Positions 29,040 through 38,082 of a stretch of 44,607 nucleotides of DNA are shown in pieces. The DNA comes from Thermoplasmata archaeon. GTDB taxonomy: Archaea; Thermoplasmatota; Thermoplasmata; Thermoplasmatales; GCA-001856825. The stretch lies in the NCBI GenBank assembly GCA_021827945.1, contig JAKATW010000129.1, positions 1 through 44,607 of the forward strand, written 5' to 3'. The notes under the pieces are model-generated. The model made no database searches. It worked only from the letters and a program-made list of their open reading frames with translations, and was not told the origin of the DNA. Made by a program: the position numbers and the translations under genes. Position 1 is the stretch's first letter. The number at the start of each line of letters is the position of its first letter.

Positions 29040-29943
29040 GGAAAGGTTCCACCTCCTTTACCACAGGTAGTCCAAACGTTTCTATCTGTTTCTCGAGGTC
29101 CTCCCTGCTGACCGTTGTCGTGAAAATATATGAATCTAGGCTATCGAACACGTCACTCTCTCTGACGTCTATCACTTCGCTCATTTGCCTTGAAATCTCT
29201 TTCCTTACTTCTAGGGTGAGTTTCCCGTTTACTCTCTCTTTGTACCTCTCGATAAAAGCGTTGACTGACTTCGCGGGTTTTCCGCGATTGAATAGGCAAC
29301 AGCAGATACCGCTTGGAGGATTCTTCACACCATGGTTCATGGTCAGGAATGGTTCCCAGATCTGTGCAGCTTCTATCTCCCCCTTCTTGTAGGACCGTAA
29401 CATATCTTCTATGCTCTTGAAATATACCTGTTCATAATTAGCGAACTCTCTCGAATCCCTATCCATCCTTGATAACGGGGTAGTTCCGATCCTTCCACTT
29501 TCTTTCCTCTTTATTAGGCCAGCACCGCCCTGTGCAACCCCTGCGACGGGTCTGATACTCCTGTCTATAAGATAAAAGAAGTATCCGGAAATCAGTGGAC
29601 TTGCAACGATGTCTTCTGATCCCGTCATTAGTTCCTTGAGTGCCTCAAGACTGTTGTCGTAGACGGTCACTCTGAAAGGTATCCTGTCTTCCAGGTCGTG
29701 CAAAGCTGATATGACGTGAACGTACTCTGCGCTTCTCAGGAGTCCGACCCTCAGGGTTCCGGAGTGGTTCAGGGATACAATAACGGTCCTCTGGCTAATC
29801 CTTTTCCTGATGATGAATCCCTGTTTCTCAAGTTGCCTCAGTACCTCAGAAATTCTTGACCTCGAAGACTTGAGCCTCGTCGTCAGTTCTTTTTGAGTTA
29901 TCTCCTCTTTGAACAGTAAATCGAGTACCCTATCCTTGAGCAT
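29011..29943 (-). CDS. HTH regulator fused to periplasmic-binding (NMT1/SsuA-like) domain
   Basis: N-terminal winged HTH (EEITQKELTTRLKSSRSRISEVLRQLEKQGFI) then LRVGLLRSAEY...EDIVASPLISGYFF...GAGLIKRKES...GEIEAAQIWEPFLT. Confidence 0.8.
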   Translation of the reverse strand: MLKDRVLDLLFKEEITQKELTTRLKSSRSRISEVLRQLEKQGFIIRKRISQRTVIVSLNHSGTLRVGLLRSAEYVHVISALHDLEDRIPFRVTVYDNSLEALKELMTGSEDIVASPLISGYFFYLIDRSIRPVAGVAQGGAGLIKRKESGRIGTTPLSRMDRDSREFANYEQVYFKSIEDMLRSYKKGEIEAAQIWEPFLTMNHGVKNPPSGICCCLFNRGKPAKSVNAFIERYKERVNGKLTLEVRKEISRQMSEVIDVRESDVFDSLDSYIFTTTVSREDLEKQIETFGLPVVKEVEPFLERTSKVPV

Positions 29944-29948
29944 ACACG

Positions 29949-31169
29949 TCAGATTTCAAACTCTTCTCCATTCTTGGGGAGGATCACCTTTGCCGAAGTC
30001 AGATCCTTGGCCAGCTCCTCCCTCTTCTCTCCGTGCATCAGTATGACCTTGTCCGGCCTTGATCCCTCAATGAATTCTACAATTTCTTTGTGTCCGGAAT
30101 GTGCAGAGAAATCGAAGAACTTGACGTCCATGCTCACCTTTGAAGCGACCCCAGCAAGGTCGATACTACCTGTCTCCAGGAGCATTCGGCCATTTGTATC
30201 TTCAACCTGATATCCTGTCAGGAACAGCCCGTTCTTCGGATCGTTCAGCTGAGATATGTAATTGAGTACAGGACCACCATCGAGCATGCCGCTGGTCGTG
30301 ATGATGACATCGCCACTGAGTGCCTTCTCACGATCTGACTTACTTCTTACCAACCTTATTCTCCTGAGCATCTTCTTGTACCTCTGGTAGTTCTTGATGT
30401 ACTTTGGGAAGCTCAGAAGGACGTTGCATACGGTCCTTGCCATCCCATCTATCCAGATCTCATAGTCTGTGTTCTCAAGTACCATTAACAATTCCTGTGC
30501 CCTTCCTGTCGCAAAGGCAGGAACGACTGCGACTCCGTCATTCTCCACGACCTTCTGAATTGACGCCAAGAAATTCTCTTCGACACTAGGTCGAGGAGGG
30601 TGCTCCTTCCCCGCATATGTGCTCTCAACTATCAGTATGTCGGTGTCAATGGGCTTGATTCCGAATGTCAGGTGGGTATCTATGCTCTGGATGTCTCCTG
30701 TGAACACGATCTTCCTGTCATTCTGGATAAGGTACATTGAACTACCTACCAGGTGACCTGTGTTGTGAGAAGTGATTTCCTGGTCCTTGAACTCCATGGT
30801 CTCTCCATAGTTGAGAGGTGTGAAGGTCTCTATGATGCTATCAACGTCGAATTCCTCAAACGGCAATTTGTTTCCTTCAAGATTGGCTATTTTCACTGAA
30901 TCGTACAGAAGGATTGGTATCACCGATAATGTGGGAGGAGTTGCATAGACGTTGGCCCCACCATTCTTATTCAGCCACGGAAGCATTCCCACGTGGTCTA
31001 GGTGTGAATGTGTGACGAACACGCCATCCACCTTCGGCGCAAGCATCGGGAATGTCGGGGGCTTTGTCGGGTTCATTCCATAGTCAAAGAGGAATTTGTA
31101 CCGGTCTGAGGAGAGGACCATTCCAAGTCTCCCGACCTCGTCTCCCCCTCCCAGGAATCTAGCCTTCAA
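29949..31169 (-). CDS. Metallo-beta-lactamase/beta-CASP family RNA-processing nuclease-like protein
   Basis: FVTHSHLDHVGMLPWL; HNTGHLVGSSMYLI; FTGDIQSIDTHLT; VIITTSGMLDGGPVLNYI; DFSAHSGHKEI; ILMHGEK. Confidence 0.93.
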   Translation of the reverse strand: MKARFLGGGDEVGRLGMVLSSDRYKFLFDYGMNPTKPPTFPMLAPKVDGVFVTHSHLDHVGMLPWLNKNGGANVYATPPTLSVIPILLYDSVKIANLEGNKLPFEEFDVDSIIETFTPLNYGETMEFKDQEITSHNTGHLVGSSMYLIQNDRKIVFTGDIQSIDTHLTFGIKPIDTDILIVESTYAGKEHPPRPSVEENFLASIQKVVENDGVAVVPAFATGRAQELLMVLENTDYEIWIDGMARTVCNVLLSFPKYIKNYQRYKKMLRRIRLVRSKSDREKALSGDVIITTSGMLDGGPVLNYISQLNDPKNGLFLTGYQVEDTNGRMLLETGSIDLAGVASKVSMDVKFFDFSAHSGHKEIVEFIEGSRPDKVILMHGEKREELAKDLTSAKVILPKNGEEFEI

Positions 31170-31939
31170 AGCCCTGCCTCCCTTAGATGAAGACCGCAGC
31201 TACACGATCTCACAGAACCAATTCTTGGGATTGCATTTGTCAGTACGTTCTTTATGTTTTCCTCATTTTCTTTCATAACTCTTACCACTTCTTTTGAATT
31301 TACGGGTATCTCTGCCCAGACATCATAGTCTGTGACAGTTGCTAGTGTCAGGTAACACATCTCCTTCTCCCTCGCGAGGTTTATCTCAGGAACGAGCGTC
31401 ATGCCTATAATGTCCCCCACCCCTCTGAAGAACTTGCTTTCAGCCCTCGTCGAGAACCTGGGGCCCTCTATGCATACGTAAGTCCCTCCTTTCCTAGACT
31501 TGATCCTCAGATCGATGAGACTCTTGTGGAAAATTTCCTGTAGTTCCGGACAGAATGGATCTGCCATGGAGATATGGACAACCTGTGGTCCATCATAGAA
31601 TGTGTACGCTCTGCCTTTGGTATAATCGAAGAACTGATCAGGTAGAGCTATCGCTCCCGGTTCTATATCCTTCTGAAGAGATCCGACTGCAGAAACTCCT
31701 ATCACTCTCTCTACACCCATTTCCTTTAGTCCATATATGTTAGCCCTGTAGTTTATCTTGTGCGGCGGTATCTTGTGTTCCTTCCCATGCCTATAGAGCA
31801 CTACAACCTCCTTCCCCCCAATCTTTCCTATTTCCATTGGAGAAGACATTTCTCCGTATGGGGTGCTGAGATTGACGAACTCGGCATTTTCAAGCAACTT
31901 TCCCGTAACCGATCCGCCTATTAGTCCTATTGTTGCCAT
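31166..31939 (-). CDS. S-methyl-5'-thioadenosine phosphorylase (MTAP)
   Basis: IGLIGGS; FLYRHGKEHKIPPHKINYRANI-type motif; GMTLVPEINLAREKEMCYLTLATVTDYDVWA. Confidence 0.94.
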   Translation of the reverse strand: MATIGLIGGSVTGKLLENAEFVNLSTPYGEMSSPMEIGKIGGKEVVVLYRHGKEHKIPPHKINYRANIYGLKEMGVERVIGVSAVGSLQKDIEPGAIALPDQFFDYTKGRAYTFYDGPQVVHISMADPFCPELQEIFHKSLIDLRIKSRKGGTYVCIEGPRFSTRAESKFFRGVGDIIGMTLVPEINLAREKEMCYLTLATVTDYDVWAEIPVNSKEVVRVMKENEENIKNVLTNAIPRIGSVRSCSCGLHLREAGL

Positions 31940-32144
31940 TGAAACTATATATTTTGCTGACTAAAAATAATTTGGAACGACAGACCGCAAATAATTCGAG
32001 AGATAAGTCAAGTGATAGCGACCATATCCTATTAAATTCAATTCAAAGAATAATAGAGATTACGGTGGTATTCCGCACCATGGAGTCTCCCAAATCTCGC
32101 TATGATTCTAATCAGAATTATATATCAGGTAACAATGGGGTCTC

Positions 32145-32381
32145 ATGGAAGGCAAGCTGCGTCCTCTGAATGTTCTAGGGAACAGTCTTAACCAGTACGT
32201 GCTGGTTAAGGTGAAGTGGAACAGGGAGTATAGGGGACTGCTGGATGGTTACGATCAACACCTTAACCTTGTCATAAAGAACGCGGAAGAGGTAATCGAA
32301 AACAAGAGCAGGGGAACTTTCCCTGTAATGGTAGTGAGAGGGGACGTAGTGGTATATATTTCACCTTCGGAGGCGATATGA
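32145..32381 (+). CDS. LSm/snRNP Sm-like protein
   Basis: RPLNVLGNSLNQYVLVKVKWNREYRGLLDGYDQHLNLVIKNAEEV...VVRGDVVVYISP Sm1/Sm2. Confidence 0.97.
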   Translation: MEGKLRPLNVLGNSLNQYVLVKVKWNREYRGLLDGYDQHLNLVIKNAEEVIENKSRGTFPVMVVRGDVVVYISPSEAI

Positions 32382-32382
32382 T

Positions 32383-32544
32383 ATGAGAGGAACCCCCTCA
32401 ATGGGGAGAAGGAACAGGATAAAAGTCCATATAAAGTGCAGGAGATGCGGACAGCACTCCTATAACGTCAGTGACAAAAGGTGCGCACACTGTGGATATC
32501 CGGATTCAAGGCTCAGAAGTTATAACTGGGCGAAGTCTAGGTGA
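32383..32544 (+). CDS. rpl37e: 50S ribosomal protein L37e (below ORF-track length cutoff)
   Basis: Translated by eye: MRGTPSMGRRNRIKVHIKCRRCGQHSYNVSDKRCAHCGYPDSRLRSYNWAKSR; CxxC...CxxC zinc ribbon. Confidence 0.96.
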   Translation: MRGTPSMGRRNRIKVHIKCRRCGQHSYNVSDKRCAHCGYPDSRLRSYNWAKSR

Positions 32545-33898
32545 ATCCTGCGGGATTGTCGCTCTAGCAGAGAGCGTGCCTGTTGGTTATAGACTGATCC
32601 AATCGCTGAGGATTATTCAGCACCGGGGACAGGAATCTGCGGGTATATCGATCAGCACCGGCAAGTCGCTTAAGAACTACAGGGGGATGGGACTTGTAAA
32701 TGAAGTGTTTTCCGGAGTGAAGATAGAGAAAGATATCGGTATGGGAATAGGTCACATCAGGTACAGCACAGCCGGTTCTTCGACAATCGAGAACGCACAA
32801 CCCCTCTTTGCAAATATTGGGAAGTACCAGATCGCTATGGGTCACAACGGAGAGATAGTCAACGCAATCCAGCTCAAGAGATCACTGGAGAGCAAGGGCT
32901 ACTCCTTTGCCACGAACTCCGACACCGAAGTCATAATGAAGCTTCTTTCAATAGAACTCTCAAAGACAGATGACCCGATCCTGTCGATGAAGAGTGCATT
33001 CAAGAAACTGGTCGGGGCGTACTCCCTCAACATCATGATAAACCAGAGGGTGTTTGTCGCGAGGGACCCAAATGGAATCAGGCCGCTTGTCGTTGGCACG
33101 ACTGAGTTTGGTTATTGTGCCGCTTCAGAGAGTGTTGTCTTCGACCAGCTGAACGGAAAGGTCATAAGGGATGTCAAACCAGGAGAAATCGTTGAAATAA
33201 AGAAGAATGAGATTGATTCATTCATGTACAATGAGGGTGCCAGGACAGCGCACTGTATGTTCGAATACGTCTACTTTGCAAGACCAGACAGCGTCTTGGA
33301 CACGAGAAGCGTCTTTGAGACAAGGATGGAACTAGGCAGGATCCTTGCGAGGGAGAGCCCCGTCGAGGATGGAGACTGTGTAGTGGCGGTTCCAGATTCT
33401 GCCAGAACACATGCTCAGGGATATGCAGAAGAGTCTGGCATTCCACTAACGGAGGGGCTCATAAAGAACAGGTATGTGGACAGGACGTTCATCATGCCAG
33501 AGCAGACGGGTAGGGAGAATGAGCTCGACATAAAATTGAACCCGATCAAACAGCTGATAGATGGGAAGAAGGTAATCCTGATAGACGACAGCATAATCAG
33601 GGGAAACACAACGAGGAAGATTGTCAGGCTCCTGAAGAAGTACGGAGCAAAGGAGGTACATCTCCGGATTGCATGTCCTCCTGTGAGATATCCTTGCTAT
33701 CTCGGTATCGACATGAAGACAAAGGACCAGTTCATAGCAGCCAACAGGAGCATCAAGGAAATAAATACAAAGCTCGGTGCAGACAGCTTGAGTTACATAT
33801 CGCTTGAGGGGTTGATAGAAGCGACACACCAGGGGAGGGAAAAACTCTGCTTGGGTTGCCTGACCGGGAAGTACCCCGTAAAGGTAGCAAATCACTGA
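32492..33898 (+). CDS. purF: Amidophosphoribosyltransferase
   Basis: ESCGIVALAE N-terminal Cys, RIIQHRGQESAGIS, VILIDDSIIRGNTTRKIV PRPP motif. Start is GTG 32492 or GTG 32471; both overlap L37e. Confidence 0.95.
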   Translation: MDIRIQGSEVITGRSLGESCGIVALAESVPVGYRLIQSLRIIQHRGQESAGISISTGKSLKNYRGMGLVNEVFSGVKIEKDIGMGIGHIRYSTAGSSTIENAQPLFANIGKYQIAMGHNGEIVNAIQLKRSLESKGYSFATNSDTEVIMKLLSIELSKTDDPILSMKSAFKKLVGAYSLNIMINQRVFVARDPNGIRPLVVGTTEFGYCAASESVVFDQLNGKVIRDVKPGEIVEIKKNEIDSFMYNEGARTAHCMFEYVYFARPDSVLDTRSVFETRMELGRILARESPVEDGDCVVAVPDSARTHAQGYAEESGIPLTEGLIKNRYVDRTFIMPEQTGRENELDIKLNPIKQLIDGKKVILIDDSIIRGNTTRKIVRLLKKYGAKEVHLRIACPPVRYPCYLGIDMKTKDQFIAANRSIKEINTKLGADSLSYISLEGLIEATHQGREKLCLGCLTGKYPVKVANH

Positions 33899-33920
33899 AT
33901 TGTAAAAATTTATGCGGTAT

Positions 33921-34781
33921 TCAGTTTGTATTCTTATTGTGGGATTGTAGGAACTTTATGGACTCATAGAGGAAAGTATTCACTTTCATTTCCATCCCGT
34001 TCTTCCTCCCCAGGGAGATTATCTCGCCAGTAATCGAATCATTCTCCGACATCCTTCCCTGCTGGAGGTCCTGTAGCATGCTGCTGGTGTTCTCTGAGGT
34101 TACCCTGCAAGTTTCGAGCACGTTCTTCTCGATCTCCAGATGATACCCCAGTTTCGTGAACAACTCATCGAGTTCTTTGATGGTCTCAGACGCTATGCTC
34201 CATAACTCCCTGCTGTTTGCCACAACTCCATTCTTGACTCCGAACAGTGAAGTGATTGGATTGATGACCGCATTTATTGCTGCTTTCCTGTAGAGTTCTT
34301 CCCTGATGTTATCGACCCATTCTGCATTTATTCCTGCTTCCCTCAGAAAAGAAATGTCAATCCTGACTGAGTCGCTGCCGACCCTGAAGTAACCCTTTCC
34401 TGTCAGCTCTGCAACCCCTTTCGATATTTTCTTGGCACCCCACGTAGTGACCGCATATATCTTCGTAAATCCTCTACTTTCTGTTACCAGGTGGGAAAGT
34501 CCATTCTGGACCAGAATGACGTTGCCTCTCAGATCGTATTCCCTGTAAACTTTCTCGAGATCGTATGACTTGACCGAGACTATGGTTATGTCGGGATCAC
34601 CTGTCGTCTCTGAGACTCCTACGGAGAATCTCTCTTCCGTTCCACCATTTCTGAGCACAAGCCCGTTCTGGTATGAGGGGCTCTCACCCTTCTTGACTAT
34701 GAGCACAATATCGTTCTTACTGCGAAGGAAGTAAGATAGAACTATGCCCATAGAGCCTGCCCCGATTATATCGATCTTCAT
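33921..34781 (-). CDS. panE: 2-dehydropantoate 2-reductase (ketopantoate reductase)
   Basis: MKIDIIGAGSMGIVLSYFL; VKSYDLE; VLVQNGLSHL; YRKAAINAVINPITSLFGVKNG. Confidence 0.92.
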   Translation of the reverse strand: MKIDIIGAGSMGIVLSYFLRSKNDIVLIVKKGESPSYQNGLVLRNGGTEERFSVGVSETTGDPDITIVSVKSYDLEKVYREYDLRGNVILVQNGLSHLVTESRGFTKIYAVTTWGAKKISKGVAELTGKGYFRVGSDSVRIDISFLREAGINAEWVDNIREELYRKAAINAVINPITSLFGVKNGVVANSRELWSIASETIKELDELFTKLGYHLEIEKNVLETCRVTSENTSSMLQDLQQGRMSENDSITGEIISLGRKNGMEMKVNTFLYESIKFLQSHNKNTN

Positions 34782-35371
34782 AGACTGCTAGCAGCCTCGA
34801 CCGGAAGAAGTCGTTTGCCGTGCTCGAATGCCAGGAGGTTGACTTTCCATACCTTCTCCGGGAGTGATTCCTTTATCGCGGTTATAAGGCTCTCTTCCCT
34901 TAGCCCCAGGAGACCGGTCGAATACACTGCCCCGACCATCACAGTATTTGCAACTCTTTTGTAACCTAGTTCGAGCGCGACCTGGTCTGCCTCCACATTC
35001 ATCATCGTGTATTTGTTGAGTTCGTTCTGGATAAGCTCGTCAGGATAATTCTGATTTTTCATTGTCATGGAGACTGGATGTATCTTTCGCCTACTGAGGA
35101 GAATAATCCCTCCCTCCTTCAGTTTAGCAACGTTTCTCACTGCCTCCAGTTCTTCGAAGGCAACGATTGCGTCCGCAGTTCCTCCAGGAATTATGGCACT
35201 CTTGTAGTCTCCTATCCTGACCTCCACTGATATCTTTCCCCCCCTCTGTGCCATTCCGTGAAGTTCAGTCATAAGGACATTCTTTCCCTCCAGGACCGCC
35301 GCCCTTCCGATAATCATGGCTACGGTGATCACTCCCTGTCCTCCAACTCCAGCGAATACAATTGATACCAT
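34778..35371 (-). CDS. iorB: Indolepyruvate:ferredoxin oxidoreductase beta subunit
   Basis: SIVFAGVGGQGVITVAMIIGRAAVLEGKNVLMTELHGMAQRGGKISVEVRIG. Confidence 0.93.
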   Translation of the reverse strand: MVSIVFAGVGGQGVITVAMIIGRAAVLEGKNVLMTELHGMAQRGGKISVEVRIGDYKSAIIPGGTADAIVAFEELEAVRNVAKLKEGGIILLSRRKIHPVSMTMKNQNYPDELIQNELNKYTMMNVEADQVALELGYKRVANTVMVGAVYSTGLLGLREESLITAIKESLPEKVWKVNLLAFEHGKRLLPVEAASSL

Positions 35372-37200
35372 TATGTCTTCACCTCTTCGATCGCATTAAA
35401 CGGACAAACGAGAGGTTCGGAGCATACGGAACAACCGTCGCACAGTTCTGGGTCTATCTTCACCTTGCCGTCTTCGACGTAGAAGGCTGCGCAGGCGAAA
35501 TTCCTGATGCAGTTGTAGCACTGGTTGCATTTGTCCTGATCTATCTGGAAAATTGTAAGTTCTGACAGAGGTTTCTTCTTATCCACCTCCAGAGCGCACT
35601 CCCTCTTGCTTATGATCACTGCAAGCTCATCTGTGGAGAGTGCTTTCTTGAATGTTTCCAGGGAATTCTTGAGGTCGTAGGGGTCCATAGAGAAAATATT
35701 CCTTATGCCTATACCCCTCACCACGCTTTCAATGTCAACTCTCTTGAATGGAGGACTGGACTCAGGTGTTGGTTGACCACCGGTCATTGCGGTAACCGAG
35801 TTGTCCATTATGACGAGAAGGAAGTTGTGATTATTGTGATACGCATTTACCAGTGCAGGTATGCCTGCGTGGAAGAAAGTGCTGTCGCCAATGAAGCTCA
35901 CGATCTTTTCCTTCGAGTTCATTGCGAATCCGCTGGACGATCCGACGGAAGAGCCCATCGAGAAACAGAAATCACCCAACCCGTACGGTTCATAATACCC
36001 CAGAGTGTAACACCCAATGTCTGTCGGAGCAATTGGATGCTTTATTCCCTTCTGCTTCATAGCGAGGGTTGCGACATAGTACGTCGCACGGTGGGGACAA
36101 CCAGGGCATAGCACAGGCTCCCTCACCGGGATATTGGGTACTGGGTTTTTGGTTTGAATCTGAATTCCATATATCTTGGAGAGGAATCCGACCACTCTGT
36201 CCACATCCATCTCGTAGGAAGTTGGAACAGCACCATTCAACTTTCCATGGAATTTTCTGTTGATCGACCTCAAGGCGCAGGTTGAAAGGATCTGCTCCTC
36301 CAGGAACGGTCCCCCTTCCTCAATGAACACTACTGTGTCTGCTCTCTCTATCTCTTGTATCACTCCCTCCATATCGAGCGGGAAGCTGAGCCCAATCTTC
36401 AAGATTCTTGCCCTGACATTGAGCATCTGCAGTGCCTCGTCAATGTAGTTGTAAGCTGCTCCTGAAGTTATGATAAGGGTGGAAGAGCTACCGTATGCAA
36501 TGTTGAACCTGTCCCTGAATTTAGAGGAATTCACTTTGTCGAGCCTATTTACGATCGAGGTCTGTGCCTTGTACGCATTCTCCGGTAGAAGAACATAGGA
36601 TGTGTCCTTCCTGTAGTCCCACTCCCTCTTTTCCCTCAGGTTCCCCAGCTTCACCGGCGCTCTGATGTGAGAGATTCTCGTCACACTCCTGATCAGTACG
36701 GGGTGACCCACCTCCTCTGAAAGGTCGAACGCACTCACTACGAAGTCCTTCAGTTCTTGCGGGCTTGAAGGTTCTATGACTATGATCTTTGCGAACTTTC
36801 CAAGGAATCTGTTGTCCTGTTCATTCTGGGAGGAATGCATCGAAGGGTCATCTGCAGAAAATACGACCATTCCGCCCTTCGCTCCGGCACCGGAAAGAGA
36901 CATGAAAGAGTCCATAGCAACGTTGAGTCCAACGTGCTTCATGAACACAAATGATCTGAGTCCACCCAGGGATGCGACTGCAGCAATTTCCAGTGCCACC
37001 TTCTCGTTAGTCGCGAACTCGAATTTTATTCCCATCCTGTCCGAGAGCCTGTAAAGTATGTCTCCTATTTCCGAACTGGGAGTTCCTGGGTAGGTAGTCG
37101 CTACAGAGACTCCTGCCTCATATACCCCTCTTGCTACTGCCTCATTTCCAAGTAGGAATTCTGTCTGCCCTTCAGGTCCTAGAAGGGGATCGAGCTGCAT
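35371..37200 (-). CDS. iorA: Indolepyruvate:ferredoxin oxidoreductase alpha subunit
   Basis: LLGNEAVARGVYEAGVSVATTYPGTPSSEI; EPVLCPGCPHR; IGDSTFFHAGIPALVNAYHN; C-terminal 2x[4Fe-4S] CNQCYNC...CDGCSVC. Confidence 0.95.
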   Translation of the reverse strand: MQLDPLLGPEGQTEFLLGNEAVARGVYEAGVSVATTYPGTPSSEIGDILYRLSDRMGIKFEFATNEKVALEIAAVASLGGLRSFVFMKHVGLNVAMDSFMSLSGAGAKGGMVVFSADDPSMHSSQNEQDNRFLGKFAKIIVIEPSSPQELKDFVVSAFDLSEEVGHPVLIRSVTRISHIRAPVKLGNLREKREWDYRKDTSYVLLPENAYKAQTSIVNRLDKVNSSKFRDRFNIAYGSSSTLIITSGAAYNYIDEALQMLNVRARILKIGLSFPLDMEGVIQEIERADTVVFIEEGGPFLEEQILSTCALRSINRKFHGKLNGAVPTSYEMDVDRVVGFLSKIYGIQIQTKNPVPNIPVREPVLCPGCPHRATYYVATLAMKQKGIKHPIAPTDIGCYTLGYYEPYGLGDFCFSMGSSVGSSSGFAMNSKEKIVSFIGDSTFFHAGIPALVNAYHNNHNFLLVIMDNSVTAMTGGQPTPESSPPFKRVDIESVVRGIGIRNIFSMDPYDLKNSLETFKKALSTDELAVIISKRECALEVDKKKPLSELTIFQIDQDKCNQCYNCIRNFACAAFYVEDGKVKIDPELCDGCSVCSEPLVCPFNAIEEVKT

Positions 37201-38082
37201 TCAATTCTGCTCCTTTCGCAGGAGAGATTCCCATCTCTCTGCCACTGCAGCCTCTACCTCTTTTATCTCGTCTTCCTTCAGGTGTCCAAACCTCCCCTGA
37301 AGTGACAGATACTCGGTGATGTTGGGCTTTTTGGCAGGCTTGAATAAGGTGAGTTTTCCGTTCTTGAACTCGTAGAGTGGAAAGACCCTTGTCTCTACTG
37401 CAAGCCTCGAGACCTTGATAGTATCAGCGGAATTATAGTACCACCCGGGGGGGCATGGTGAGAGAATCTGAATGAACTTTGGTCCCTTGATCGACTTTGC
37501 AGTCGATATCTTCCTTTCCAAGTCCTCCGGATATGCAACGGTCGCAGTCGCAACATAAGGGACATTCTGGGCCATCATCAGGTCTGCCACGTATTTTTTC
37601 TTCTCCCTCTTGTAGTCCCGTTTCAGACCAACGGGAGTGGTGGTGGTCCATGCTCCATAAGGAGTACTCCCACTCCTCTGGATCCCGGTGTTCATGTATG
37701 CCTCGTTATCGTACATTATGTAGAGCACGTTGTGGCCACGTTCCATAGCCGCGCTAAGGCCCTGGAGTCCTATATCTGCAGTTCCGCCATCTCCAGCGAA
37801 AGCGACGACATTGTAATCCTCTTTCCCCTGTGAATCGAGACCCTCTCTCAGTCCTGAAATTGATGCACCTGCTGAGGCAAAGGTCGTATAGAGCAGGGGT
37901 ACGTCAAGGGCAGTGTAGGGAAATTCTCCAGGAATCACAGACCAGCAGCATGCGGGTACGGTCACTGCAGTCTTAGGTCCCATCCCCTTCAGGACATATC
38001 TCATTGAGAGGGTTGCACCACATCCAGCACATGCCGTGTGCCCTTTCTGCATGTACTCTTCCCTTGGAATCGTAATCGGCAT
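37201..38082 (-). CDS. porB: Pyruvate/2-ketoisovalerate:ferredoxin oxidoreductase beta subunit
   Basis: HTACAGCGATLSMRYVLKGMG; AFAGDGGTADIGLQGLSAAMERGHNVLYIMYDNEAYMNTGIQRSGSTP. Confidence 0.94.
   Translation of the reverse strand: MPITIPREEYMQKGHTACAGCGATLSMRYVLKGMGPKTAVTVPACCWSVIPGEFPYTALDVPLLYTTFASAGASISGLREGLDSQGKEDYNVVAFAGDGGTADIGLQGLSAAMERGHNVLYIMYDNEAYMNTGIQRSGSTPYGAWTTTTPVGLKRDYKREKKKYVADLMMAQNVPYVATATVAYPEDLERKISTAKSIKGPKFIQILSPCPPGWYYNSADTIKVSRLAVETRVFPLYEFKNGKLTLFKPAKKPNITEYLSLQGRFGHLKEDEIKEVEAAVAERWESLLRKEQN

Noticed and set aside
31930-32169. 79-aa + strand ORF upstream of the Lsm gene
   Set aside because: AT-rich promoter region between divergent genes; no domain signal
33446-33895. 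149-aa minus-strand ORF inside purF
   Set aside because: Antisense shadow of a conserved coding region
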